Source: an uncultured Prochlorococcus sp.
GTDB taxonomy: Bacteria; Cyanobacteriota; Cyanobacteriia; PCC-6307; Cyanobiaceae
Length of the DNA: 36,346 nucleotides
Assembly: GCA_902590775.1 (NCBI GenBank)
Contig: CACIYC010000012.1
Span: 1-36,346 of the forward strand
Reading direction: 5' to 3'
Shown: in pieces, positions 20,758-30,405 of the stretch
Position numbering within the stretch: the stretch's first letter is position 1
Layout of the letters: every line of letters begins with the position of its first letter
Position numbers and translations under genes: made by a program
The notes under the pieces: generated by a model
What the model was told of the DNA's origin: nothing
Database searches by the model: none
The model's input: the letters and a program-made list of their open reading frames with translations, nothing else

Positions 20758-22053
20758 TCAAAGATCAAGACGTTGCCAAATCACATCTAGATTTAATTGA
20801 TGTATTTCTGGACTAAAGCAATTATTGAGTTCTTTCGTGGAGAGGATTTCGGTAATATCTTTATCAGAATCAAGGTTGGCTCGAAAATCACCTGTTTCTG
20901 TATTCCAGGCAGCGTGTGCATGTTTTTGGACTAATTTATAAGCATATTCTCTTTGCATTCCTTTTTCAACAAGAGCTAAAAGGACACGTTGACTAAAAAC
21001 AACTCCACCATAAACATTCATATTTTTTGTCATATTGTTTTTATAGATTCCAAGTTCTTGAATAATTTCACTCATCTCTCTCAACATAAAGTGAAGAGTA
21101 ATAGAGGTATCTGGCAGCATCATTCTTTCTGTAGAACTATGGCTTATATCCCTTTCGTGCCATAGAGCAACATTTTCTAGAGCGGCAATGACATAACTTC
21201 TCAGTACTCTTGCCAGACCACTAATTCGTTCACTACGAATTGGATTCCTTTTATGGGGCATAGCTGAACTTCCCTTTTGTCCTTTTGCAAAACCTTCTTC
21301 TACTTCAAGCACATCTGTTCTTTGAAGGTTTCGAATCTCTGTTGCAAATCTATCTAATGAAGAACCTATCAAGGCAAGTGTTTGTACATAGCTAGCATGG
21401 CGATCTCTAGAAATGACTTGAGTGCTTGCTATATCAGGTGTTAATTCCAATTGAGCACATGCAATTCTTTCTATCTCAGGATCAGTATTTGCATAAGTTC
21501 CCATGGCCCCACTGATTTGTCCGACTGAAATATCTTTTTCTAATTGTTTTAGCCTTTCTTGATTTCTAATAGTTTCAGCTAACCAGCCAGCTAACTTAAA
21601 TCCAAAAGTGATTGGTTCTCCATGTATGGCATGCGATCTACCAATCATGACTGTGTTCTTATGTTCTTGTGCTTTTAATCGGATTGCATCCTCAAGTACT
21701 TTTGTTTCTTTGATTAGTAATTTTACAGAGGCTTTTAATTGCAAAGCTAGTCCAGTATCTAGTACATCACTACTTGTCATTCCAACATGAATGAACCTGC
21801 CTGAGTCTCCAATATTTTCATTTAAATTGGTGAGGAAAGCGATAACATCATGTCGCACTTCTGATTCAATCTCAAGAATACGTTGAGGGTTGAACTTGGC
21901 TTTTTCGCGAATGTCTCTGATCCCAGTTTCAGGAATTTTTCCGAGTTTAAAGTTGGCTTCGCAAGCAGCAATCTCAACATCAAGCCATGATTGGAACTTG
22001 GCTTGATCAGTCCATATTGTTCCCATCTCAGGGAGTGTGTAACGATCAATCAA
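20758..22053 (-). CDS. purB: Adenylosuccinate lyase
   Basis: A 431-residue fumarase/aspartase-superfamily enzyme acting twice in purine synthesis: it splits SAICAR and adenylosuccinate, releasing fumarate. Signatures are HVGMTSSDVLDTGLALQL, the histidine in GRSHAIHGEPITFG, and the catalytic serine loop GSSAMPHKRNPIRSE near residue 262. The start MIDRYTLPEMGTIW is canonical. It lies 19 bases downstream of the small gene at 22073-22300 and was probably transcribed with it. Confidence 0.97.
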   Translation of the reverse strand: MIDRYTLPEMGTIWTDQAKFQSWLDVEIAACEANFKLGKIPETGIRDIREKAKFNPQRILEIESEVRHDVIAFLTNLNENIGDSGRFIHVGMTSSDVLDTGLALQLKASVKLLIKETKVLEDAIRLKAQEHKNTVMIGRSHAIHGEPITFGFKLAGWLAETIRNQERLKQLEKDISVGQISGAMGTYANTDPEIERIACAQLELTPDIASTQVISRDRHASYVQTLALIGSSLDRFATEIRNLQRTDVLEVEEGFAKGQKGSSAMPHKRNPIRSERISGLARVLRSYVIAALENVALWHERDISHSSTERMMLPDTSITLHFMLREMSEIIQELGIYKNNMTKNMNVYGGVVFSQRVLLALVEKGMQREYAYKLVQKHAHAAWNTETGDFRANLDSDKDITEILSTKELNNCFSPEIHQLNLDVIWQRLDL

Positions 22054-22072
22054 AGGAACTTAATTCTTTTTC

Positions 22073-22300
22073 TTAAGCTGATTTTAGTCGCTCATGTTCA
22101 ACTTCCCAATGAATATATTGGCCCCAAGTTTGTTGTCTTACTAAACAGCGCCCTCCTTTACAAGAAATTAATAGAAAAGGTGGCAAATCATTGGGTTGAT
22201 TTTTTAATATGACAAAACTGCCTGGTTGAAACAACTCAAGGATTTTGGCCGCTTTTTGCTTTGGAACTAATTGCAGAAGCCTTGCAGCAGTTCTTTCCAT
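22073..22300 (-). CDS. Conserved small basic protein, unknown function
   Basis: A 75-residue soluble protein, MERTAARLLQLVPKQKAAKI at the start, then a predicted beta-rich part (GSFVILKN and FLLISCKGGRCLVRQQTWG) with two cysteines, ending with a charged WEVEHERLKSA. I recognise no named domain. The pattern of a short helical start followed by strand-forming segments, and its position 19 bases before purB on the same strand, support it being real. Confidence 0.72.
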   Translation of the reverse strand: MERTAARLLQLVPKQKAAKILELFQPGSFVILKNQPNDLPPFLLISCKGGRCLVRQQTWGQYIHWEVEHERLKSA

Positions 22301-22429
22301 TTTTTGAGGTTCTTAGAGTTGTACTCAATACGTCCTTAAGGGATGTATAGAATAGATCTTCTATGAGATTTTGGAAATTCCCTTAGTTCTGCGGTTTTTA
22401 TTCGGTTTTTTGTTTGCTTATATGACGGT

Positions 22430-23596
<1,167 letters not shown>

Positions 23597-23610
23597 TTAA
23601 TAAGGTTTTC

Positions 23611-23838
23611 TCAGATTTTGCTACAAGCTGTAATTGAAGGTACGGAATTTATTATTAATCCAGCCTGATTTGCATCATTAGCAAGCATTTCTGCATCGCT
23701 TTTACTTAAAACAACCTTTTGAGATGAAATATTTTCCCAATCGCTAGTTTCGAAATGAGTTTGTAGCCAAAGCATTCCATGAATGCTGGTAACCCTTATG
23801 TGAGTTTGATTAGCAGAAGGAACTAGCCAAAGATCCAT
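23611..23838 (-). CDS. Small protein upstream of glnB, unknown function
   Basis: A 75-residue soluble protein starting MDLWLVPSANQTHIRVTSIH, with LWLQTHFET and a C-terminal part VLSKSDAEMLANDANQAGLI that looks helical. I recognise no domain. I chose the ATG at 23838; an in-frame ATG at 23862 would add eight mostly charged residues encoded by a purine run, and that codon overlaps the expected -10 position of the NtcA-type promoter. Same strand as glnB, 41 bases upstream, so the two probably form one unit. Confidence 0.75.
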   Translation of the reverse strand: MDLWLVPSANQTHIRVTSIHGMLWLQTHFETSDWENISSQKVVLSKSDAEMLANDANQAGLIINSVPSITACSKI

Positions 23839-23888
23839 GATTTTTTTTTTACCTTCTACCATTAGTAGTCTTAGGGAGATTATTGTTT

Positions 23889-23902
23889 GTAATTGATGAT
23901 AC
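23889..23902 (-). promoter_or_regulatory. NtcA-type binding site (GTA-N8-TAC)
   Basis: The sequence GTA ATTGATGA TAC is a perfect match to the NtcA consensus palindrome. On the minus strand, about 22 bases downstream, lies TACTAAT (23861-23867), which can serve as the -10 of a class II NtcA-activated promoter. The start of transcription would then fall near 23854, 16 bases before the small gene's ATG. The opposite orientation, towards queF, lacks a -10 at the expected distance. Confidence 0.55.
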
Positions 23903-24035
23903 AGATTTGATTATTTTTTTGAAAAAGATTTCTTTTAAACAGTTGGCTGGTTAAAAAAAATTAATTTGTTTTTAAACTTGTAATTGAGAAATAAAGAATT
24001 ATCTTTTATAAAGTTCTTCTGCTGTAGGGGTTTTC

Positions 24036-24431
24036 GTGGAGAAAAATGATACCGAGCTTTATGGTGAACGATTAATTTCTGAATCAGATATTAGTTGTTT
24101 TCCTAATCCAGCTATGGAGAGAGACTATGAAATTTCAATAGTATTTCCAGAATTTACTTGCCAATGTCCTTTTTCAGGTTATCCAGATTTTGCTGAAATT
24201 CGCTTGTCATATCAGCCATTTCAAACAATTCTAGAGCTTAAGTCTTTAAAGCTTTATATCAATAGCTATCGTTCTATGAAAATTTCGCATGAAGAAGTTG
24301 CAAACAAGATACTGAATGATTTTGTCGTGGCGTCAAACCCTTCTTGGATGCAAATTGAAGCTGATTTCAACCCTAGAGGTAATGTTCATACCGTTGTAAG
24401 AGTAAGTCATGGCTCTAGAAAAACTGTTTAA
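24036..24431 (+). CDS. queF: NADPH-dependent 7-cyano-7-deazaguanine (preQ0) reductase
   Basis: A 131-residue type I (short) QueF that reduces preQ0 to preQ1 in queuosine synthesis. The catalytic cysteine is Cys44 in CQCPFSGYPDFA, with Asp51 as the proton donor. The family motif ELKSLKLYINSYR begins at Glu67. The start is a GTG at 24036, the only usable codon before the conserved region. I looked for a preQ1 riboswitch in the 170 bases upstream and saw none. The gene's end overlaps the end of convergent ccs1 by four bases. Confidence 0.95.
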   Translation: MEKNDTELYGERLISESDISCFPNPAMERDYEISIVFPEFTCQCPFSGYPDFAEIRLSYQPFQTILELKSLKLYINSYRSMKISHEEVANKILNDFVVASNPSWMQIEADFNPRGNVHTVVRVSHGSRKTV

Positions 24432-25717
24432 CTGGTTACAATTACTTTTAAAATTGATGGGAATTGAGTAGCAAATCCTGATAAGTTCCTATTAGATAAA
24501 CCACCAATATGAACTATATTATTATCTTCCTCAGCAATTATCCAAAGTTGCTTTGTTGAGATAATACTAAGAATACTTCCAATTAAAGTAATAGAAAAAC
24601 CAAGATAAACTATTGGAACACCAGGATCATGCTTTATAAGTATACCGCTACTTGGTAATACATTTATGATTTTTAGTTTTTTCTCTCCAATTGGGATTGA
24701 ATCACCACCTGGCCTTGTTACCCCAATAGAATTTCCTTGTTGATTGAAAATCGCTATTGGACCTTGTTCATTTGAAAGTGTTAATAAAAATGGTTCAAAT
24801 GTTTTATCAATTGTAGGAACTAATACTCCCCATACCTGTTGACCAAGCTCATCAATTTTTTGAAGTGGAAGTTGCAACTTTGGACTATTATCTATTTGAA
24901 TTGTTATTGCAGCAAGTGACCAATCAGCTTGATAAATAGTTATTCCTTGAAAGCGCAATGGATGATTGACGCTTATTTCTTTCTTATAGATCTTCTCATT
25001 AATATTGTTACTTATAATAAGATTTGATCTGAATTGTTCTGCCTCACCATTTGGTCCTCTATCAATTTCAAATTGATTGAGTTTTAAATTGATTTTATTT
25101 ATTCCGTCAGGACTTAAAAGGCTTAAAGATCTATCTGGTGCGAGAAATTTTTCTAATCTTTCACCTTTTAAAGCACCAAAAGTAGCTCCAAACATAAGTA
25201 GTATTAGACCAAGATGAACTAAAGGAGGTCCTACTCTTCCTATAACTCCTTTTCGAGCTGCTAATCTAGATGAATTCTTTTTCACTTGCCATCCATAGTT
25301 GATAAGATAATTTTCAACTTTACTTATATTATTAGAAGGTTTATTAACTTTGAAAGTTTGCGAAATCACCAATCTTTGTATTTGCTTAGGATCTTTATAG
25401 TCAACCCAAGCGATTGCTTTTTTTAGTGTTGGCCATTGCCTTCTCCAGCTGCATACTATTAATGATATTGAAAGCCAAAAAATAAGACCTAAAAACCAAA
25501 AGCTTGAATAGACATGATCCAATTGCAGATCAATTAATAAATCACCATTTATCAATCCAAGGAATTTATTGGTTGCAAATTTTGATAAGTAGATTGATGA
25601 TGGTTCGTTTTGAGGAATTGCTGTGCCAATGGCACTTCCAATTGCAATTAAAATAAATAGGACAATGGCCACTTTTAAACTTGCTAACCAATTAATTAGC
25701 CTGCTTAAACCTTTCAT
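24428..25717 (-). CDS. ccs1: System II cytochrome c biogenesis protein Ccs1 (ResB)
   Basis: A 429-residue thylakoid-membrane protein of system II cytochrome c maturation. Three hydrophobic segments lie in the first 190 residues (LKVAIVLFILIAIGSAIG, FWFLGLIFWLSISLIVCSW and PPLVHLGLILLMFGATFGA, the last with a conserved His), then a large lumenal domain and a fourth segment near the end (VYLGFSITLIGSILSIIS). With CcsA it carries haem across the membrane and attaches it to apocytochromes f and c6. It lies four bases downstream of ccdA on the same strand, a functional pair. Confidence 0.94.
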   Translation of the reverse strand: MKGLSRLINWLASLKVAIVLFILIAIGSAIGTAIPQNEPSSIYLSKFATNKFLGLINGDLLIDLQLDHVYSSFWFLGLIFWLSISLIVCSWRRQWPTLKKAIAWVDYKDPKQIQRLVISQTFKVNKPSNNISKVENYLINYGWQVKKNSSRLAARKGVIGRVGPPLVHLGLILLMFGATFGALKGERLEKFLAPDRSLSLLSPDGINKINLKLNQFEIDRGPNGEAEQFRSNLIISNNINEKIYKKEISVNHPLRFQGITIYQADWSLAAITIQIDNSPKLQLPLQKIDELGQQVWGVLVPTIDKTFEPFLLTLSNEQGPIAIFNQQGNSIGVTRPGGDSIPIGEKKLKIINVLPSSGILIKHDPGVPIVYLGFSITLIGSILSIISTKQLWIIAEEDNNIVHIGGLSNRNLSGFATQFPSILKVIVTS

Positions 25718-25721
25718 CTTT

Positions 25722-26441
25722 TTATATCCATCTTGAAAAAAGGCTTAATAATCCAATTGTTAAAAACATAACCCCGCTTAATGTTGGCACCCATTGACTA
25801 AATGCTCGCATAGATAACATTTTGGGAATTGTTGCAGCAGTTGTACCTGCAATTAAAAGAGGAATCACTTGCCCTGAGCCAAATGCTGTAAGAAGTATTA
25901 TTCCTGTTGCAGGATTCCCATTTTCAGCAATCCAAGTAAGCAGAACTGCTAAGACTGGTGTTGTGCATGGTGAGGCTGCTAACCCAAATGTCATTCCTGC
26001 TGCAATTGGGGCTAGAGGCTTTGGAGTTTTCTCTTCCAAAAAATTTAGACTGGGTCCATTAGGAAGTCTTATTTTAAAAATCCCAAGAAGATTAAGTCCC
26101 ATGAGAATAGTTATTATTGGTACAAGAAGTCCTATAGCCGAAGGCATTTTTCCATATATTTTTCCAAATAAACCACTCAAACTTCCTAAAATGACTAAAG
26201 AGAGAACAATCCCACTGCAAAAAATTAGACTTCTTATGAACGGATTTTGCTTTTGATTAAAACCTGCTAGATATGCAACCGTAACTGGTAATAGTGATAA
26301 AGAACATGGGCCAAGACTAGTTAGTAGACCACTAATGAATACAATTGCTAGTGTTAAAGCATTCGGATACTCTAATCCATGGCTGATTAATTGCTCGCTA
26401 GTGCGAGCTAGATCAGATATCGCAAGTTCTAAAGAAGTAAT
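25722..26441 (-). CDS. ccdA: Cytochrome c biogenesis / thiol-transfer protein CcdA, start codon unclear
   Basis: A polytopic membrane protein that passes reducing equivalents across the thylakoid membrane to keep apocytochrome cysteines reduced. The two conserved cysteines are in LGPCSLSLLPVTVAYLAGF and AASPCTTPV. The frame stays open from a stop at 26475-26477, but it contains no ATG, GTG or TTG until a TTG at 26180, inside the protein and after the first essential cysteine. I give the ATT at 26441 as a provisional start (239 residues). An ATG at 26458 is one base out of frame: a single lost G (ATGGTTCCA read as ATGTTCCA) would restore MVPLAAITSLELA. Identity is firm; the start is not. Confidence 0.9.
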   Translation of the reverse strand: MTSLELAISDLARTSEQLISHGLEYPNALTLAIVFISGLLTSLGPCSLSLLPVTVAYLAGFNQKQNPFIRSLIFCSGIVLSLVILGSLSGLFGKIYGKMPSAIGLLVPIITILMGLNLLGIFKIRLPNGPSLNFLEEKTPKPLAPIAAGMTFGLAASPCTTPVLAVLLTWIAENGNPATGIILLTAFGSGQVIPLLIAGTTAATIPKMLSMRAFSQWVPTLSGVMFLTIGLLSLFSRWI

Positions 26442-26483
26442 AGCTGCTAATGGAACATGGTAAAAATTTAAGCTTTAAAATCT

Positions 26484-27722
26484 CTAGTTGAATTTCTTTT
26501 TTATTTTTAATCCACCAATTAATCCAGTGGATTCAAGAGCACATCTAAGTAATAGTCCACCGATGAGAAAGCTCGAAAGTAAAGAGTTTCCGCCATAGCT
26601 AATGAAAGGGAGAGGCAGGCCAGTTGTTGGCATTGATCCAGATGTAACTGCTAAATGCATTATTGATTGTCCAATAAGCATTGTAATGCAACCAATTGAT
26701 ATTAGCTTTGTGTAATTGTTCTGACTTCTTAAAGATATTCTCAATCCCAGAAAAGCAATCAATATTAAAAATGTCATAAACATGAATGAACCTGCAAATC
26801 CAAATTCTTCTGCAAAAACAGAAAATATAAAGTCAGTATTTAAGAAAGGCAAATATAAAAGTTTTTGGGTAGACAGTCCATAGCCTTCACCAAACCATCC
26901 ACCAGAACCTATAGCTAGTAAACTCTGAATTAGTTGATATCCATTGCCTTGAGGGTCTTCCCATGGATTAATGAATGATGTAACCCGCTTTAGCTGATAA
27001 GTATGCCTTGCAATGCTATATCCGCCGATGGCTATACCTAGAAATGCAGCTGAAAAAAGATTTTGAAACTTGATTCCTGCAGCTAAAGCAATCATCCATA
27101 TTAGGATGCCCAATAATGCAGCAGTACTAAGATTTGGTTGCTTTAGAATTAAAAGAATTAAGAGGCCAAAAAGACTTAATTCCATAAGCTTTTGGCCATT
27201 TTTTATTCGTTCCCATTGTGCAAAAAGATATGCTGATTGCAGAATTATAAAAGGCTTAACTAATTCAGAAGGTTGAATTTGAATTGGGCCAACAATTAAC
27301 CAACGAGAAGCACCATTAATAGTACTTCCAAATACAAGAGTTGCTCCAACTAAGATTATACAAAAAATTAAGCATAATTTTGAGACCTTAAGCCATTTTT
27401 TTAAATTGATTGAAATGGCTAGCCATGCAATTGTCCAACTTGCTAATAGCCACAAAAGTTGTCTTTTGATGAAATAACTTCCGTCCCCCATTTCTCTACT
27501 TGCTACCCACCAACTAGCAGAACCAAGTATAAAAAGACCAGCAATACTCCAAAAAACCATAAGAGCTAATAATAATCTTGCTTCAGAAGGCCAAACTTCC
27601 CATGGAAGTGGGATAAGTCTTTGCCAGAAGGGAATCTTTTCTACTTTTCTTGCAAGGTATGCGTTAGATATCGTGGCATAGTTATCGCCTGGACCAATTC
27701 TTTTTGCTGAGGGGCTTCTCAA
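26484..27722 (-). CDS. ftsW: Cell division SEDS glycosyltransferase FtsW
   Basis: A 412-residue polytopic SEDS-family protein with about ten hydrophobic segments. Landmarks are GLFILGSASWWVA, the Asp/Arg/Lys loop around FIKRQLLWLL, INGASRWLIVGPIQIQPSELVKP (split here as INGASRWLIVG and IQIQPSELVKP), NPWEDPQGNGYQLIQSLLAI, and the end segment TGLPLPFISYGGNSLL. The GSASW start of helix 2 fits FtsW rather than RodA, though paralogues can be confused. It polymerises septal peptidoglycan. The start is a TTG at 27722, bounded by an in-frame stop three codons upstream. Confidence 0.92.
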   Translation of the reverse strand: MRSPSAKRIGPGDNYATISNAYLARKVEKIPFWQRLIPLPWEVWPSEARLLLALMVFWSIAGLFILGSASWWVASREMGDGSYFIKRQLLWLLASWTIAWLAISINLKKWLKVSKLCLIFCIILVGATLVFGSTINGASRWLIVGPIQIQPSELVKPFIILQSAYLFAQWERIKNGQKLMELSLFGLLILLILKQPNLSTAALLGILIWMIALAAGIKFQNLFSAAFLGIAIGGYSIARHTYQLKRVTSFINPWEDPQGNGYQLIQSLLAIGSGGWFGEGYGLSTQKLLYLPFLNTDFIFSVFAEEFGFAGSFMFMTFLILIAFLGLRISLRSQNNYTKLISIGCITMLIGQSIMHLAVTSGSMPTTGLPLPFISYGGNSLLSSFLIGGLLLRCALESTGLIGGLKIKKKFN

Positions 27723-28066
27723 AGCCTTTTATAGAAATAACTTTTCCTATTGAGCCGTCTAAAACGCATTTTGCCAAGTCCTGAATAAAACAATATATTT
27801 TTTTATATAGATTTGAAAAAAAAATTAATTAGCTCGAAAATATTAAAATTTTTTATTGCTTTAATTTTGTATGCAATATTTTTATTGCACCCTTAAAAGT
27901 ATTTTTTGTTAGCTCTTATAGTGAAAAATTTGTTTTTTTAATATAAGCATTATTTTTGCAAGGAGAACTTTTGGCTTTAATAGCTCATATTTTCGAGGAG
28001 CAACGTAAAAGATAATGATGTTTTTAAAGCAGTTTTAGCTTATATCACGGTTTTTTTACCTACTGC
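27723..28066. other. Intergenic region between divergent ftsW and the ATP synthase operon
   Basis: A 344-base, very AT-rich gap with many A and T runs and no convincing gene. It must hold the promoters for ftsW (minus) and the atp operon (plus). The clearest candidate for atp is TATAGT at 27917-27922 with TTAAAA 18 bases upstream (27893-27898). A SD-like AAGGAG near 27960 is followed by a 14-codon TTG frame that I do not believe. No tRNA, terminator or repeat was seen. Confidence 0.6.
27917..27922 (+). promoter_or_regulatory. Candidate -10 of the ATP synthase operon
   Basis: TATAGT, five of six matches to TATAAT, with TTAAAA 18 bases upstream as a poor -35. It would give a leader of about 135 bases before atp1. 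In such AT-rich DNA this is a weak call. Confidence 0.25.
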
Positions 28067-28582
28067 ATGGTAGATTCCGCGGGCCTTTGGAGCATTCAGC
28101 CCTTGCTGGTATCCAAGTTTGTTTCTTTTAGAAAGCACTCTCCTGATGGGGAGAGCTGTATTAGTGCAAATTTAGAAACCACTAAGTCATTAAAGCCTTC
28201 AATTGAACTTGAATCGACCCAGAGAAATTCTGGTGATTACATTAATGAATATTCGTCGCTTCAGCTGCGCATATTCAGGATTACTTTGTTCTTAACAGTA
28301 TTTTCATTTCTGTTTACGACCATTGTTTTTGACTTTTCTGCCGCTATTAGTCTTTTAATAGGGGCTTTTTCAGGGATACTGTATTTTCGGCTTTTAGCTA
28401 AAAGTATTGGTTCTCTTGGAAAAAATTCTTCTTCAGTCAGCAAGTTTCAATTGATTGTTCCGGTATTACTGGTTTTGGTAGTTTCAAAATTGCCTGACCT
28501 TCATTTGATACCAGCTTTAATGGGTTTTTTGCTTTACAAACCATCTTTGATTCTTCAATTTTTGCTTGAGCCGAAAGCTTAA
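28067..28582 (+). CDS. atp1: ATP synthase protein I (Atp1/UncI)
   Basis: A 171-residue protein heading the ATP synthase operon. The first 65 residues are polar and poorly conserved. From SLQLRIFRITLF on there are four hydrophobic segments (about residues 70-88, 92-110, 123-140 and 144-160) typical of UncI/Atp1, which helps assemble the c ring but is not part of the finished enzyme. The ATG at 28067 is the first available after an in-frame stop at 28025; the true start could be a later TTG, since the polar N-terminal part is unusually long. Confidence 0.85.
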   Translation: MVDSAGLWSIQPLLVSKFVSFRKHSPDGESCISANLETTKSLKPSIELESTQRNSGDYINEYSSLQLRIFRITLFLTVFSFLFTTIVFDFSAAISLLIGAFSGILYFRLLAKSIGSLGKNSSSVSKFQLIVPVLLVLVVSKLPDLHLIPALMGFLLYKPSLILQFLLEPKA

Positions 28583-28631
28583 ACAAATAAAGAAAACTTT
28601 TTAGATGGTTTTGGCTTGACTTAGACACAAT

Positions 28632-28645
28632 GTCGCTTTAGCGAC
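28632..28645 (+). promoter_or_regulatory. Hairpin between atp1 and atpB
   Basis: GTCGC, loop TTTA, GCGAC: a perfect five-pair stem followed by TTTTAATTTTTTT. It sits 17 bases before the atpB start. The short stem and T-rich tail resemble a weak terminator or processing site that could lower atp1 relative to the structural genes or expose the atpB start. Confidence 0.4.
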
Positions 28646-28661
28646 TTTTAATTTTTTTAAA

Positions 28662-29387
28662 ATGGGTACCTCTCCATTTGATTTACCTTTTGCTGCATTA
28701 GAGGTTGGAAAACACCTTTATTGGCAATTAGGGAACATAAGGATTCATGGACAGGTCTTTATGACCTCATGGATTCTTATTGGTGCATTGTTGACTCTTG
28801 TTGTAGTTGGCACCAAGAAGATGGAACGTGATCCAAAAGGTGTTCAAAATCTTCTTGAATTCCTTTGGGATTACATACGTGACTTGGCTCGCACTCAGAT
28901 TGGAGAAAAAGTCTATAGAGACTGGATGCCATTTATAGGGACTCTTTTCTTGTTCATTTTTGTGAGCAATTGGGGAGGTGCTCTAATACCTTGGAAGCTA
29001 ATTGAACTCCCTAGTGGAGAATTAGGAGCTCCTACGGCGGATATTAATACAACCGTCGCGTTAGCTCTTTTGGTGTCACTTTCATATTTTTATGCGGGCT
29101 TGAGCAATAAAGGATTGCGTTACTTCGAGTATTACGTACATCCAACGCCAATTATGCTCCCATTTAAAATTGTGGAAGATTTCACCAAGCCACTTTCACT
29201 TTCCTTCCGTTTATTTGGAAATATTTTGGCAGATGAACTTGTTGTTGCTGTTCTAGTTTTTCTAGTACCTCTTGTTCTTCCTGTTCCAGTAATGTTCCTT
29301 GGCTTATTTACTAGTGCTATTCAAGCCTTGATTTTTGCAACTCTTGCTGCTTACTACATCGGTGAAGCAGTAGAAGAGCATCATTAA
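28662..29387 (+). CDS. atpB: ATP synthase F0 subunit a
   Basis: A 241-residue membrane subunit forming the proton half-channels beside the c ring. The essential arginine is in [16 protein letters not shown]. Other landmarks are [30 protein letters not shown] and the C-terminal [20 protein letters not shown]. Called atpI in plastid-style naming. It lies 79 bases after atp1 with a small hairpin between. Confidence 0.97.
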   Translation: MGTSPFDLPFAALEVGKHLYWQLGNIRIHGQVFMTSWILIGALLTLVVVGTKKMERDPKGVQNLLEFLWDYIRDLARTQIGEKVYRDWMPFIGTLFLFIFVSNWGGALIPWKLIELPSGELGAPTADINTTVALALLVSLSYFYAGLSNKGLRYFEYYVHPTPIMLPFKIVEDFTKPLSLSFRLFGNILADELVVAVLVFLVPLVLPVPVMFLGLFTSAIQALIFATLAAYYIGEAVEEHH

Positions 29388-29804
<417 letters not shown>

Positions 29805-29823
29805 AAAATTTCTTATCAAACAA

Positions 29824-29867
29824 GAGGATGATCTTTAATCAAAGTTAATTGTTTTTGGATCTTCCTC
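29824..29867 (+). promoter_or_regulatory. Long stem-loop just after atpE
   Basis: GAGGATGATC (29824-29833) pairs with GATCTTCCTC (29858-29867) with one mismatch across a 24-base loop, starting 19 bases after the atpE stop. There is no T tract after it. It could protect the 3' end of an atpE message from exonucleases. Confidence 0.5.
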
Positions 29868-29897
29868 AAAACTGATTTGAAAATTAAGTTTCCTAGC

Positions 29898-29921
29898 TCT
29901 TAAGACCCTTTAAGATTTTTT
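29898..29921 (+). terminator. Candidate partial terminator between atpE and atpF'
   Basis: TCTTAAG, loop ACCC, TTTAAGA: a seven-pair stem with one G-U pair, followed directly by six T. This is the layout of an intrinsic terminator, though the stem is AT-rich and so should be leaky. It ends 22 bases before the ATG of the b' gene. Leaky termination would leave extra atpE message. Confidence 0.5.
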
Positions 29922-29943
29922 CAATCTCACTCACCCCTGATAG

Positions 29944-30405
29944 ATGACCAGCTTGCTTTTGTTTGGTGCTAGTGAGGGAGGTCTATTCGACTTTGATGCA
30001 ACCCTGCCGCTTATGGCTGCTCAGGTTGTTCTCCTCACATTCATCCTTAATGCTCTTTTCTTCAAACCCGTTGGTCGGGTAGTTGAAGAGAGGGAAGATT
30101 ATGTTCTTTCTAGTCGAAGTGAAGCTAAGAAACAGCTTGCAGAGGTAGAAAAGCTTGAAAATGATTTAAAAAATCAGTTAAAGGAAGCTCGAAAGGCTGC
30201 GCAAAAGGTTGTTACTGAGGCAGAAGAAGATTCTGAAAAGCTTTATAAAGAAGCTTTGTCCTTAGCCAATTCTGAAGCTAATGCTTCTAGAGAAAAAGCT
30301 AGGCGAGAGATTGACGCGCAAAGAGACTCTGCTCTCAATCAGCTCAAGTCAGATGCCGACAAACTCGGCGATTTGATAGTGAAAAGATTACTAGCAGCTA
30401 AATGA
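29944..30405 (+). CDS. atpF': ATP synthase F0 subunit b'
   Basis: A 153-residue peripheral-stalk subunit, one of the two different b-type subunits of photosynthetic organisms. One membrane helix near residues 20-42 ([20 protein letters not shown]), then [19 protein letters not shown] and a long charged coiled coil to the end ([20 protein letters not shown]). Called atpG in cyanobacterial/plastid naming. Its end overlaps the atpF start by four bases (ATGA). Confidence 0.95.
   Translation: MTSLLLFGASEGGLFDFDATLPLMAAQVVLLTFILNALFFKPVGRVVEEREDYVLSSRSEAKKQLAEVEKLENDLKNQLKEARKAAQKVVTEAEEDSEKLYKEALSLANSEANASREKARREIDAQRDSALNQLKSDADKLGDLIVKRLLAAK

Noticed and set aside
23863-24035. preQ1 riboswitch in the queF leader
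   Set aside because: I found neither the small preQ1-I stem with its A-rich tail nor a type II or III layout; the weak CAG/CTG stem is only three pairs.
25822-26256. A 144-residue plus-strand reading frame opposite ccdA
   Set aside because: It is fully antisense to the clearly conserved CcdA coding sequence and its translation shows no domain or membrane pattern of its own.
27958-28016. Possible 14-codon leader peptide before atp1 (SD-like AAGGAG then a TTG frame)
   Set aside because: It is too short, has no amino-acid bias that would suggest attenuation and no terminator-antiterminator structure follows.
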